Shown: positions 42,693 through 54,107 of the stretch, in pieces
How positions within the stretch are numbered: position 1 is the stretch's first letter
How the letters are laid out: each line of letters begins with the position of its first letter
Assembly (NCBI GenBank): GCA_959347315.1
Contig: OY365813.1
Coordinates: 33,522,995-33,586,994 of the forward strand
Origin: Bimastos eiseni
Lineage: Eukaryota; Annelida; Clitellata; Crassiclitellata; Lumbricidae
Direction: 5' to 3'
DNA: 64,000 nucleotides
Translations under genes and position numbers: made by a program
The notes under the pieces: generated by a model
Database searches by the model: none
Seen by the model: only the letters and a program-made list of their open reading frames with translations
Told to the model about the DNA's origin: nothing

Positions 42693-42949
42693 CGAACGAT
42701 TTTAAAGCTTCTGTAGTGTTTGATATATTAGAAGCCTTGCAGAAGCCAGTGTGCGTTACAAAAGAGCATACACACGCACATATGAAATTACATACAAGCA
42801 TAGGCACATACACATTCATAATATGATTATGTATATATATATATATTATATATTCATGTATATGTTATATATTTTATGCATATATATATTTATGTTATGT
42901 TAATATATAATTTAATATATAGTTATATTCAATCACTGTCAGAAATCCT

Positions 42950-43890
42950 ATCTTGTTAGTGGGGGTCTCCCCATCACCCAAGTATACTCTCTACTAAATT
43001 CCTGGGAGTATGCATCGATCAACACCTGAAGTGGAAAGAACACATAAATAATATCTCTAATAAAATAGATAATAATATTGTAATACTCTTTAGCGCTTCC
43101 AAATCGATTCTTCTCTCTCTATCCGGACTACTAGTATTCTCTCATCTGTCCATACTTAACTTACTGCAAGCTATCTTGGACTTCCACCTATAGTTCCAAT
43201 CTTAAGAAACTCACGAGTCATCACCCTTCAAGAAATGGCCGTCAGATATAATATAGCAAACATCCCTTATAGAGCAACACACTTCTCAGTATTTTCTAAA
43301 ACATGGGCTGTTCAACTGTTGAGTGTTGATATGATCAGGCGGATGCAAATAGGAGAGTTTATGTATCGCTATAATTATGGTTTATTACCACATGTTTTAA
43401 TAACTTTTTTGGCCTCACCTCTGATCGGAACTTCTATCAAACAAGAAACTCGATATCCTATGACCCTTCTTAGGCACACACAAATACTCCATTGTTTTCT
43501 ATTCAATGTACTGAATCCCATTTATAGAATCTTCTCCCAACATATATTCAAAACCAGTAAAAGTTGGATTATTCAGAAAATACACTACGATTCTATTTGC
43601 TTGTAAACACCTCTAAGCATTGAGTGTTTGTGTCTATTCAGTGGATGCAATGAGCCCTTACAGTTAAGACACTAGTTAAGATTAACTTCTATTTATATTT
43701 ATACTTACCTGATTTGTGAATGTTATTAATAGCCCATCGCCAGTTTATAAATACTGCATACGGCCTCTGGTTATAACAGAGTATATGACCCTTTTGGATT
43801 CCTCTGTGTAGCCAGAATATTCATTTATGTTGTTTGTCGTATTTTCGTGTTTTTTGGTTAGCAAATAAAATTGAATTGAATTGAAAAAAT
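42950..43890 (+). mobile_element. degraded non-LTR retrotransposon with RT end
   Basis: One frame gives TKFLGVCIDQHLKWKEHINN (about 42,993-43,055), the conserved end of the reverse-transcriptase palm/thumb in jockey/CR1-like LINEs. After frame breaks, a 123-codon frame (43,235-43,606) gives MQIGEFMYRYNYGLLP, the typical C-terminal motif. The copy ends in GTTAGCAAATAAAATTGAAT-type repeats. It is truncated at the 5' side and carries stops. Confidence 0.85.
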
Positions 43891-43964
43891 ACACATTCAT
43901 AGATTCATACATAATGCATGCGGAAAGTTTTTTACTCGGTACCATCCATCCATCCATCCATCCA

Positions 43965-44215
43965 TCGATAGATCGACTTGATCTTCTTGTTCCACGGGCA
44001 GGGACTGTTTCAACTCAACATCAAGTCTTTGCCATTGTGGGCCCTTTTATGTGGAATAACCTACCCCTCACAATCCGCATATCAAGCTTTTAATTGGTCT
44101 CCCACCCTCATCCCTTAGTTGCCTGAAGACTTTCTTATTTCCTCGGGGCTGTCACGCTGAGAACGCTTCTGAATAGCTAGTCCTATGGTAAATGCTATAT
44201 AAATCATCATATACT
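43965..44215 (+). mobile_element. LINE 3' tail
   Basis: Translates to LDLLVPRAGTVSTQHQVFAI and GPFMWNNLPLTIR, the usual end of CR1-like ORF2, and stops at GGTAAATGCTATATAAATC. It is preceded by an ATCC run at 43,946-43,972. Confidence 0.75.
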
Positions 44216-44374
44216 ATACGATACGATAGATGATCACTATAGATTGTAGCGCTAAGCAAATTCTTACAGACGCGTTCTCCTCTGCTATACTATCACCGCA
44301 ACTACAGCCATTAATAATAATGATACGCACAAGATACAAAGCAGTCTGATATTGAGATCTATTGAGATTCCTAA

Positions 44375-44475
44375 TCGTAAGCGAAACCTCCAAACTTCTA
44401 AGGCGCCACTTGAAAGCATAGCGCAGGGCACCAGCTTATTCACGAGCGCTGCATCGAATCAAAGGTTTTATCAAA
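44375..44475 (+). repeat. dispersed repeat family H
   Basis: CGTAAGCGAAACCTCCAAAC, TTCTAAGGCGCCACTTGAAA, CCAGCTTATTCACGAGCGCT, GCATCGAATCAAAGG. The same order is seen at 16,715-16,800. Confidence 0.6.
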
Positions 44476-44559
44476 AAGGGCAGTCCGTGGGAGGCCAGCG
44501 TTCGGCTTCCAGAGAAGGCAGAGTGGCGGGTATCGTCTTGGTTGTGAATTGAAAAGTGG

Positions 44560-45103
44560 ACGATTAAGTAATAAGTCTGGGTAAGAATTGCGGAAAGAGG
44601 AGCCTGCGATGGAGGACGTACATGTACCTACTCAATTCAATGTTCGACACAAGATCAAGTTTCAACAGAGCATTGGTTCCTTTATTCCGCAAAGACATGA
44701 TTGCTAAGAAAATTGTTAATTATGCTATCAGAAACAACTACCACGAAAACTAACTATAAAAACTTTCTATAATGCGAACTAAAAATCCTAAGTTATGCAC
44801 AAGTCATAGACATCGAATAAATCGTTGCGTCAACAGAACAATGATATTATGATAATAGAGTTCTATTGTCTTTGGTTTTAATTTGTGACGTTAATGAGAC
44901 AATACGACTGAAAAGATGCAGATAGCTCAGTCATAATTAGTGCAACAAGTTTGTTCCTTATATCATCATAATTAAATTACCCTAATTGACGACTTCCTTA
45001 AGTTAATTAGACGATTGAAAGTTTTTGCGTATTGGCGGTTCCGATAATATCACACAGGTCCAAAGTCTTCGCTGACGTCGCCATTGTGTTGGATTCGTTG
45101 GTT
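44560..45103. other. gene-less stretch below MMP-C
   Basis: AT-rich sequence. I looked here for hemopexin exons of MMP-C and found none. It may hold its 3' UTR. Confidence 0.5.
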
Positions 45104-45502
45104 TTAGCTACGGCTCTTGGCTGGTTGGCTGGTTGGCTTGTTGGTTGGCTTATTCTCTCGTTGACTGGTTGGTTTGGTAATTGGTCGACTGGTTGGTTTG
45201 CTGGTTGGCTGACTGACTAGTTTGCTGCTTGGTGGACTGGTTGGTTTGCTGGGTGGTTGATCAGTTGGCGCACCTGGTTGAAAGATGAACAGGTCAACGA
45301 ATTAAGTCATCGCGAGATCAGAAAGCTATCATCTAAACCATCCTTGAGTGAGACGTGGTACTAACTGGCGAATAATATGACAGTTATAAGAGGATTGGCT
45401 GGCTGTAAATCCTAAGAGAAGGCGTGGCGAATAGCATAAACTTTAATATAGTATTGTTATAATTATTGAATTAGAAGACAGAGCAAGTCAAAGTTAATAA
45501 TG

Positions 45503-45581
<79 letters not shown>

Positions 45582-48500
45582 AAGAGAGACAGAGAGAGAG
45601 ACAGAAAGAGAGAGAGAGACAGAAAGAGAGACAGAGAGAGAGAGAGACAGAAAGAGAGAGAGAGGGAGAAAGAGAGATAGAGAGATAGAGACAGACAGAC
45701 AGACAGACAGACAGAGACACAGACAACAGAGACATAGACAAAGAGAGTAACAGAGAGACAGAGGCGTGTTGCTCGTACAGCAATCGTCGGATTACACGCC
45801 CAGCGCAGCTACCGAATAAACCACTGTTCATCGAGTTGATCCCTCACCGTATAGGGACTGCACCCCTTTAATGTCGTCATCGCTGAGTTGCTGCTTGGGG
45901 TCGTAGTCCCTTCTCTCTGGGGCCATGACGGCTCCTGTTGCATCGCTATGATCGAGACCAAGGGCATGTCCAAACTCATGGAGGACAACATACCTGAGGT
46001 TGATACCTGGAGTGAATAGCAACGAAGATATCTTAGAATCAATCAATCAATCAAATTAATCAGTCAATCAGTCAATCAGTCAACCAACCAATCAATCAAT
46101 ACACCAGTCGAACCATTCTTCTGTTCATATATATGTACAGTCGTGTCAGGCAGGCAGACAGACAGACAAACAGACAAACAGACAGACACATTGACACACA
46201 GACAGGCAGACACACAGATATGTACGCAGGCAGACAGACAGACAGACAAACAGACAAACAGACAGACACATTGACACACAGACAGGCAGACACACAGATA
46301 TGTACGCAGGCAGACAGACAGAGAGGCAAACAGACGGAGAGCCAAACAGATAGGTACACAGACACACACAGATAGGTACGTAGACATGAAGACATTCACT
46401 CAGATAGGTAATCAGATAGACAAAGAGACATAGAGAAGACTTGTTGCTTTCAATAAATCTTGCCACTTGGACTCTTACCATTAGAAGTGAATGCCGTAAA
46501 TGCGACGTCGGCCCTCACATGTATGTCTCCAGAGAGGGCGCTGGTTCCCGGGCGGAAAGTGTGGGCGAGGTTTGCGCCTTTGAAGGGAAAGTCCCCGTGA
46601 TTGTCCGGATAGAATCCGATCAATATGTCAGCTGAGGTCGAGTTTAGTTCGGTGATCGTCAGACCTATCACCACTGCCCACATCTGAATCGAAATTTAAA
46701 GAAATTATTTAATATTTTTATTTATTTAAAAAATATGATTAAAAATTAATCACATTTTCCTTATTAATAAAAAATAATAAACACTGATTTACATTATATA
46801 ATGGTTAAAATTTGATTTAAATTCTTCATTAATTAATTAACTTTGATATACGTTATCGGTTAATTTTCAAATTTTGACTTATCATCTGCGTAGTAATTTT
46901 AAAATGTTTAATTTATTTAGGATCTCTATTAATTTTTCATAGTGCCTAATATGTTTTCAATTCTTTACTACGTTGATTTTAATCATCAGTAAAGTTTAAA
47001 TATAATTCTAATTCGTTCTTAATTTCAGAATATGTTTTAATCTCTTTAGTAATTTAAATATGTGATCAATAATATTCATCAGTTACATTTTAAATTTGTA
47101 TTTCAATTCTCTCTTAATTTAAAAACATGTTTTAAATTCTTCACTAATTTGATGAAAAAAATTGATTTAAGTCATCAGCTAATTCAAATTGTAATCATTA
47201 AATTATTTCTTTACTTTAAAATAAGTTTTAAATTCTGACTCATTTTTAAAATTTGATTTAAGTTATCATTTACATTTCAAATTAACATTTTAAATCTTTC
47301 TTAATTTCAAAATATGCTTCGAATTCCTGATTAATTTTTTTTGGACATTTTGTGTAAATTGTTCATAGCTGTGTACAGGAACAGAAACGAACGCACGACT
47401 GTCACCTTAATTGCTGCTTGGATTTCCGATAGGATGAGTTGATCCGACATTTGCGATTTGTTATGATTTACATCGTAATTTTTGACGTAATACGTAACAC
47501 TCGCTTTGTCCCATTTGGCTGTAAACATTATTGCATAAAAATTAACTGTATGATAGTATACTAATCATACTGATAATTATTAGTTTGAGTGTCTACCAGG
47601 CATTACGCTGGTAGGCACACAATTAAATCTAAAGAAAAATCTCTACCCTTATTCATCTTATCCGACGCTCTCCAATCTCCATCTTCCTCTACGAAGCCCT
47701 CCCCGGAGCTGGTCTGGCTTCTCCCTCTGGTCCCTATGGCAAGCGTACTTAGATCTCCCACCCACATCACACTTGGTAGTTGTTTGTTAGGCGCCTTTGT
47801 AACGATTTGGGTCTACGGCGCCATATAAATGGTTGTTATCTTTATCATTGTCATTATTATAGGATAATTATATTATACTTTATTATTATTATTATTATTA
47901 TTGTTACTGTTATAATTTTTTTAATCGTTATTATGTTCATCATCTTCATCAGATGCCTCACTCTGGTTAGATGGAGCGCTCGTGAATAACATGATGCCTA
48001 TCGCTAATCTATCAAGTAGATCTTGAGAAATCTGAGGTAAACGTTCATGGATATGACTACTCTTTAGATGGCGATTACAAAGAATCTTCTCCTACTTACC
48101 ACCGAGTGTGACGTATCTTTTCTTGCGGACGATGTAATCGTTTTCCAGATCGTGTTCCAGAAGTTCCATCATTTCGCGCGTCTGTTCATCCACACAGCCT
48201 GATTGGCCAGAGAAATTGCAATGTAATGTAATCGACCATTCATATAGCGCCCTTCAAGATATATACTTAGAGGCGCTCTCACCGCTGGCCTAAGAGATGT
48301 TAAATGTCATAGTAAAGGAGTAAATACACCAGCTAGCAAAACTATGCACAGAAAGCTGAAAAGAGTCGCCAGTGGTGCATGGGCCCACGCACAAGCGTGG
48401 AACCGGCCAATGGATTCCAGTCTGTAATTGTAACGTAAGTGGTGCTACATAAATTGGCTGAATGTGGTAAAGCTTTAAATTCAATTCTAAATTCATTTAA

Positions 48501-50196
48501 GAGGGAATTGATCTGTTAAAGCCCCAGCTTGACTTAAAACAACATTCATATTAGGACAAGGTATGATAGGTCTTAGTAAGGTTGTTGTAAAGCATATCAA
48601 TGCAAGACAAGTTAATTTAATGAAGCGAATATTCAAATAAGTCAATATTCGTTCATTCATTCGATACGATGATTTATATAGCGCCCCTTCAAGGTTTCGT
48701 CTCATGAACGCTCCCGACCCCAGCACTCTGCACGGCTGATAAGACCAGTTTTAAGGCGAGTATTAAATAGTCGGAGTGGACTCTGGAAGCGAAACGCCAA
48801 CGGGAGGTATTCCAGTGCGAGGGCCAACCCCTGAGCAGGCACAATTCTGTCTAGTAGTTGTGCGGGCAAATGGGGCGTTGAGCATATGAGAGTTGTAAAG
48901 TCAAAGTGGGGTAAATGAATGTAGGGTAACTTTATGTAAGGCATGGGAACTATGATTAATGCTACGCGTGGTTACAAGTCAGGTCAGACCGAAGGAATGA
49001 TTGCATTGTTAACACTCGACATTTATCGTCCTAAGACTGTTTTATAAATGAACGGTCAATAGCACAGAAATAACAGCAACTAATTGTTACCGGTTTGCTG
49101 CAAAGAAAACTTTATCTGGAAGCAAATGACCACTCTACGGAATTGTTCGTCATCTGGGTCAACCAGTTTGACCGTGTCTGTGCCGTCCTCTGTCGTCTCA
49201 TTGTGGAATTGGTCTGGCTCTATGATGTCACCTTCGAATTTTTTATATAATTCGTTCCCATCCTCCGGAGGTAAGATTTCCAGACATACCTCGTAGTAAC
49301 CGTTTTTCCTGAAGTACTCCTACAAAAATTAAAGGATTGAATTGAATTTACATCGACTTAACTCATAATTTATATCAACTTGCATTATTTTTAATTAACT
49401 GTGATTAGCGATTTTGACGCTAGAAGTTCAGAGGGATGGATGAATGGGGCGTGGAAAGTTACCACAGGATAAAGAGAGAGATTAGTCAAAAAGGGTAAAT
49501 GAGGGCATGTTAGGGCTTCCTGAGTTTCCTCATTCCGTCCACTGCGTTTGTCCAATGGACTTGACCTCTTGGTTCCTCGTACTAGAACAGCTATGGCTCA
49601 GTCTCGATCTTTATCTTCAATTGGTTCCTCTCTGAGGAATGCCATTTCTCCATCTGTTTGCTCTAATATTCCATCTGGAAGTCTCTCATTCTCTTTTGCT
49701 TTTCTCAAGACCTACTTCTTCTCGCGGAGCACCTTGCGCACTGGCGGCGCTTCTGAAAGGTTCAAATTTCGAAAGGCGCTCTATAAATGCTTAAATACAA
49801 AACATTACAATGGCAGTTGAAGAAACTGCTTAGTAAATAATTATATTATATTGTAAGTTGCTAAAGTGATAGCTTGATATTACCACAGATCATTGAGAAG
49901 TATGACAGTAGAATATAGTTTTAGAAAAGTAGCGGAAGCCACTAAACAGTAGAGGAAGACATGGAAGGATAATAGCAACTGTTTCAGCACTCGTGTTTAA
50001 CTTGCTCCGCTCCTAGCCTTGAATTAGACTACCCTCAGGAAACTTCGGGCATACGTTTATGACTACGGTAAACGTAAAGCGTTCATACCTCCTGCTCTTG
50101 ACGAGTTGAGTACCTCTTCGGGAGTGGTAAGTTGCTGACAAGAGCTGCCGACAACACAGCGACAGCGACGTAGAAGATGAAACGTGTGCTCTCCAT
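45104..50196 (-). CDS. matrix metalloproteinase C, no cysteine switch, 310 or 360 aa
   Basis: Secreted M10A-type zinc protease. Exons: 50196-50089, 49319-49091, 48198-48100, 47518-47406, 46683-46479, 46006-45848, and probably 45273-45104. The signal peptide is followed by LPLPKR. The propeptide is acidic and unusual (EYFRKNGYYEVCLEI, VVICFQIKF). After EQTREMMEL, where PRCGxPD is expected, it has LEHDLENDYIV and a furin site RKKR (137-140). The catalytic domain has NHGD, AHTF, GDIH, HEFGHALGLDH (H261, E262, H265, H271) and Met-turn M279, ending at LYG. A donor at LYG leads in phase to a Pro/Thr/Ser tail (KPTSPPSSK, QPTSKPTSRP) ending in TAA. Without it, translation stops at 45,828. No hemopexin exons seen. 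Phases close. A lost switch plus furin site recalls MMP-23, but the tail differs. Confidence 0.88.
45500..45770. repeat. GA/CAGA microsatellite in MMP-C last intron
   Basis: AG run of about 40 bp followed by GACA and GAGA units. On the minus strand it is a long CT tract upstream of the acceptor region for the Pro/Thr-rich exon. Confidence 0.95.
46146..46390. repeat. CAGA repeat with recent 80-bp tandem duplication
   Basis: Two nearly identical units of about 80 bp (CAGACACATTGACACACAGA ... CACACAGATATGTACGCAGG) followed by a partial third, within a CAGA-rich background in an MMP-C intron. Confidence 0.93.
46690..47335. repeat. degenerate TTTAAATTCTTAATT array in MMP-C intron 4
   Basis: About twenty loose units of roughly 28 bp built on TTTTAAATTCTTTATTAATT and AAAATATG. 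Very AT-rich. Confidence 0.75.
47640..47960 (+). mobile_element. LINE 3' tail and ATT microsatellite
   Basis: Degenerate tail with GGTCTGGCTTCTCCCTCTGG and ending TACGGCGCCATATAAATGG, followed by an ATT run (47,880-47,905). Matches the ending style of the other LINE tails (GCGC...TATAAAT then a microsatellite). Confidence 0.5.
48235..48425. mobile_element. family B fragment in MMP-C intron 2
   Basis: CATATAGCGCCCTTCAAGAT, GAGGCGCTCTCACCGCTGGCC, TATGCACAGAAAGCTGAAAAG and CCCACGCACAAGCGTGGAAC. Close to the copy at 17,870-18,035. Confidence 0.65.
48665..48935 (-). mobile_element. family B LINE 3' tail
   Basis: GATTTATATAGCGCCCCTTC and ACGCTCCCGACCCCAGCACTC. The minus-strand reading is a degenerate reverse-transcriptase tail. 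Confidence 0.6.
49535..49800 (+). mobile_element. LINE 3' tail
   Basis: Translates to LDLLVPRTRTAMAQSRSLSS followed by FAFLKTYFF and ends GAAAGGCGCTCTATAAATGC. The best preserved of the plus-strand tails in this region; it lies in an MMP-C intron, antisense. Confidence 0.75.
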
Positions 50197-50918
50197 GGAT
50201 GCTGCTCTGCGACAAGAGAGAATCAATCGGTACAGAAGCAATGCAAAATTGAGTAAGAAGCACCGTAATTTATACCATCCGACCTTCGACGCTTGACCGC
50301 GCATGTCCATGGAATTCTAGCTCTCACTGACGTCACTTTTCAACCGCCATTGTTGTTTGCCGCGAGCTGAGACTGTGATCGTGACTTAACTCGAAATTGG
50401 AGACTCTGGGACCGAGGTTTAAGTGGAACGCAAGCAGACTCCTTGGCTGATTCGGGTGAACGAATTGGGCTAGGGTTAGTATTGGGGGAGCTGGCGGGCG
50501 TGGAGGGATTTGGAGAGATTTGGTCAGTGGAGCAAGGTTGCGTGACGACCGAAGCACAAAGAGTTTTGAAATGACGAAAACACATTCTTTCGTCGAGAAA
50601 TGACTCACTCGAAGACGCTCTGCGTTATGAGCGCGGGAATATACGTAGAAACACGCGTGTGTATGGGGACATATGTAAAATCGTGCATACATACAAGCAC
50701 ACTGGAGACATGCATTCATGCATGCATACATACAAGGACACAACCATTCGCATGCCTACATGCAAAGATACATGCAGACACAAAATGATCAAAGGCATTA
50801 ATATGTACATGCACAGTGCATACATACACACCTACATACAAACACATCCATGCATACATGCACAAATGCATACACATATTCATGCATGAATCAATGAATC
50901 AATGAATGAATTAAATAA
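50197..50918. other. MMP-C 5' flank, no gene assigned
   Basis: Probable promoter side of MMP-C. A minus-strand frame (50,340-50,585) is rich in Ser, Pro, Asn and Arg and ends LAANNNGG. It has no clear acceptor, so it is not called as a gene. ACATACA-type words increase toward 50,919. Confidence 0.45.
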
Positions 50919-51104
50919 TGCACATGCATACATACATACATACATACATACATACATACATACATACATACATACATACATACATACATACATACATACA
51001 TACATACATACATACATACTTATATACATACATACATACATACATACATACATACATACATACATACATACATACATACATACATACATACATACATACA
51101 TACA

Positions 51105-51132
<28 letters not shown>
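50919..51132. repeat. CATA tetranucleotide microsatellite
   Basis: About 200 bp of CATA units with one interruption near 51,018. Long Tyr-Ile-His-Thr and Met-Tyr-Val-Cys frames are repeat translation. Confidence 0.97.
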
Positions 51133-51138
<6 letters not shown>

Positions 51139-51537
51139 CGTGCATATATACATAGAGTCTACACACTTAGATACAAACTCAGGCAAACTTAGATGCATAG
51201 GCCTACACACATAGAAACGAACACAGGGGCCTACTTACCTACACATGCAATGTACATGCACAAATACATACAAATATACAAAAAAATACATGTACATACA
51301 CACATGCATTCCAATGCCTATACATATCTAGGTAGGGCCTATGCTTGCATAATGATATGTAATATGGGTCACTCCGAAGGCGTCTTCGGAATTCAATGCT
51401 CCAGCGCACAAATTAAATGTCGGACAGACGTTTAAATCGCAGTTCCAGACATGTTTACACATTCAGTTGACTACCCTTGACTTTTTGAGCTAATTTAAAG
51501 AAGCCTACCTAAGGCCGCCTAATGGCGCTTCACAAAT
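51133..51537. other. gene-less stretch
   Basis: Dispersed ACATACA words, no gene. Confidence 0.5.
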
Positions 51538-51540
51538 CGA

Positions 51541-51591
<51 letters not shown>

Positions 51592-51605
51592 CGTCATTAT
51601 TATTA
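51541..51605. repeat. ATT microsatellite
   Basis: Nearly pure ATT run. Confidence 0.93.
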
Positions 51606-52124
51606 ATATTCTTGTTTTATTATTTCAATTTTTACCAGTATTAATATTTCAACGTGTTCCTTGTCACATGACTGTCATGATAACTACAACACGGATGTCA
51701 CCACTGTCTTTATACAACGCAAAACAATGAGTTAACGTGAAGACTATTAAGAAGTTGAATCAGACCAACATTTAATCAACATCAATTTTATAAGTAATGT
51801 TGACGGATAGATCCAATGCAATGAATGGAACGTAAGAGAGAGTAAGGAAAAGGAATGGAACGGAATGGAAGGGGACGAAAAGAAATAGAAGAAGAGGGTG
51901 TCAAGGGAATGGCTAAGAGGGAAAACTATGCCTTCCTTGGTTCTTGTACTTTGAGGGGTCCTTAGCTAGAGTAGGCCTAATGAAGAGCACTACGTGAGCG
52001 CGCAGTTATAGCTGAAGCGAGATAGCTGAAGCAAGTAGGCCTACGAATTCATCTGCAGCGACTCCAAGGTCGATAATCGTCCATTCGCTAGAAGGCGGCG
52101 TCGGTTGAGTTAGAGACATATCAT
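51606..52124. other. gene-less stretch
   Basis: A GGAATGGAA-rich part lies near 51,820-51,890. Nothing else recognised. Confidence 0.5.
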
Positions 52125-52255
52125 CATGGGAGCCTTAACATGTGTCTGCCGAGTGCCGACAGTAAAATTCGACTTCTGTAATAACTTGTACGTCGCCATT
52201 CTTTCATAATATGTCTGTTGTCATGCTGCGGTTTGTCTGTTTGAAATAAAAATGT
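52125..52255 (+). mobile_element. dispersed repeat family A
   Basis: CGACAGTAAAATTCGACTTC and TGCGGTTTGTCTGTTTGAAA with the usual spacing. Confidence 0.6.
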
Positions 52256-52362
52256 AAGACATTTGTATTGTAAATGTTTCTGCCGTTTTAAAATTGAAGT
52301 TCCAAATTATAGGTTCCTTTGCTCTGTCTTGTAGCCGAAGCTGGTTGTCAAACCCTCTGACC

Positions 52363-52520
52363 CAGGGGCGTCGGATCCAGATAGGGGAGGGGACTGGAGG
52401 CTTACATGCCTTCAATTTCAAGTAGGGAGGAATATTTTTAGTCTTAAGGGGGATATTTTGCCTCCCATTCCTTTGGGACCGGGGGTTTGCCTCCATCAGT
52501 CAGAGGGATTGATGCCTCTG
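52363..52520. mobile_element. hAT-type MITE, 158 bp
   Basis: Flanked by a perfect 8-bp duplication CTCTGACC (52,355-52,362 and 52,521-52,528). Ends are CAGGGGCGTCGGATCC and, inward from the right, CAGAGGCATCAATCCC. No coding capacity. Confidence 0.88.
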
Positions 52521-52839
52521 CTCTGACCGAGCCCTTCCTTCACGACAAATTGCTCATTGGCACTCCACAAGAGCTACGCTATGGTATGCCAATTTATTTG
52601 TGGTAGATTGGAAGCGTTTCAAGCCAATTCTTGGTTTGATGTTTCTAGGTCATTTGCGTACTTCCTCTCTGAGATTTGTTATTAATGTCACCTTTATAAA
52701 CTGTGTTCAGGTCAGCGTGCGCACAGGCCGTAAAGCCAGCGCACATGAGCATTTAGTGTCCACCCAACAACTGCTGAAGAGTCACGATTTCGCCAAAGTT
52801 ATGAAACAACGTGTTTGATTGAATTGAATTTATATGAAT

Positions 52840-53155
52840 TTAATATAGCGCCCCTTCAAGACGACTACTCAGAGACGCTCCCGATCCAGACCCGAAAAAA
52901 AGAAGAGCCTTGAGGTGTCGATGAAATGTCCCAGAGGGTACCCTAGGACAGAGATCATTCCACGCTATAGGACCAGCAATGGCGAACGCCCTGAACAGCG
53001 TCATGGTTGTGCGAGCAAAAGGTACAAAGAGAGTATGTTGAGAGGCTGAACGTAAAGATCGGCGACCCGAAAATGCTGTGACAGGAACAATGAGGAATTT
53101 CAAGCAGACTGGAGCCCAACCCAATAGACAGCACCATACAACGTAAAAAATTCAA
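52840..53155 (-). mobile_element. CR1-like LINE 3' end, reverse transcriptase tail
   Basis: A 94-codon minus-strand frame (53,124-52,840) gives LRSASQHTLFVPFARTTM, FAIAGPIAWNDLCPR and FHRHLKALLF, the conserved C-terminal tail of CR1/L2-type ORF2. The 3' end is GGCGCTATATTAAATTC. This copy shows that family B is the 3' end of a LINE. Confidence 0.85.
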
Positions 53156-53159
53156 TTTA

Positions 53160-54020
53160 ACGTAAATCGCTGCGGCCTATCTGACTCTAGAAACGAGATA
53201 CTTAATTGACTATTGTGGACTTGATTTTGGCACCGATCTATAGCGCTCGTGAATTACGGTTGACTCCCTGACGTGGCTTTTTGGGCGCTGAATTTTTTTC
53301 GAAGACTTAGGCCTACATTATATTACAACTTTATTTCCTTGGCTGATACGTCCATTTATTTATCTGTAGACAAGGACCTTTCTTAGGTAATCACAACTTG
53401 TGCACCATAGCCTATAGGCCTCTAGTCTAGGCCTATTAGCGTTTGTCTTTATTTAACTATAAGCCTAAGCGTAGGCCTATTTTATCAAATTCAGTTCGGA
53501 CTTGCACGCAAAGTTTTAACCATTTATAAAATGCAACTTCTTGCCTACACTATCTCCAAAAATTACAGGAAACAGTGGGAGCTATACAAATGTAAGGCCT
53601 ACGATTGCGGTGTTTAGGCCTATAGGTCCCTACAGCTACAAGAATAGAACTGTCCTAGTAAAAGACGTCGGGGAAAATACATACAAGTAAAGAAGTATTG
53701 AAAAGAGCGGTGTGTCGTGCCGACATGCAAAGACGGACCAAGGTGCGAACAAACAGATGAGGCGGGGCCAAGGAACAAACAAACATGTTTGGAAGCAATG
53801 CACCTAAGCAGTCAAAAGGTAAACGACTAAATAGACAGCGTCTATTGTTTGCTAGGTTGTTACCCTGTCTTGTAGGTTAGCGCGTGGGCGATTGACTTTG
53901 CGGGTTATTGACTGCAGGCAATGTTGGTGATGGTTTTTCGGGCGCTATAGAAATGTCTCACGAATTATTTGCGCGTAATTGTGATCATTGATTTTTAATT
54001 ACTAAAGTGGTACACTCAAG
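53160..54020. other. gene-less stretch
   Basis: Contains many TAGGCCTA words (53,305-53,640) and no gene. A segment at 53,340-53,480 (GCTGATACGTCCATTTATTT, ATCTGTAGACAAGG) resembles 19,430-19,560 (GGCTGAAACGTCCCTTG, CTTTAGACAAGGG), a dispersed repeat of unknown class. Confidence 0.5.
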
Positions 54021-54023
54021 TCA

Positions 54024-54053
54024 GGCGCCGGGCACCGGGCACCGGGCACCGGG
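54024..54053. repeat. short GGGCACC tandem repeat
   Basis: About four 8-bp units of CGGGCACC. Confidence 0.85.
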
Positions 54054-54107
54054 TTATTCATGAGCACTGTGTCGTGTCAACGGGGTTTGTATCCAGAGAT
54101 GTGCGGT

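Noticed and set aside
50340..50585. Minus-strand Ser/Pro-rich frame ending LAANNNGG
   Set aside because: No acceptor at its 5' side and it lies in the upstream flank of MMP-C; kept only as a note.
52600..52820. Plus-strand frame ending KSHDFAKVMKQRV after a TTCAG acceptor-like site
   Set aside because: No matching upstream exon and no known domain; it runs into a LINE tail directly after its stop.
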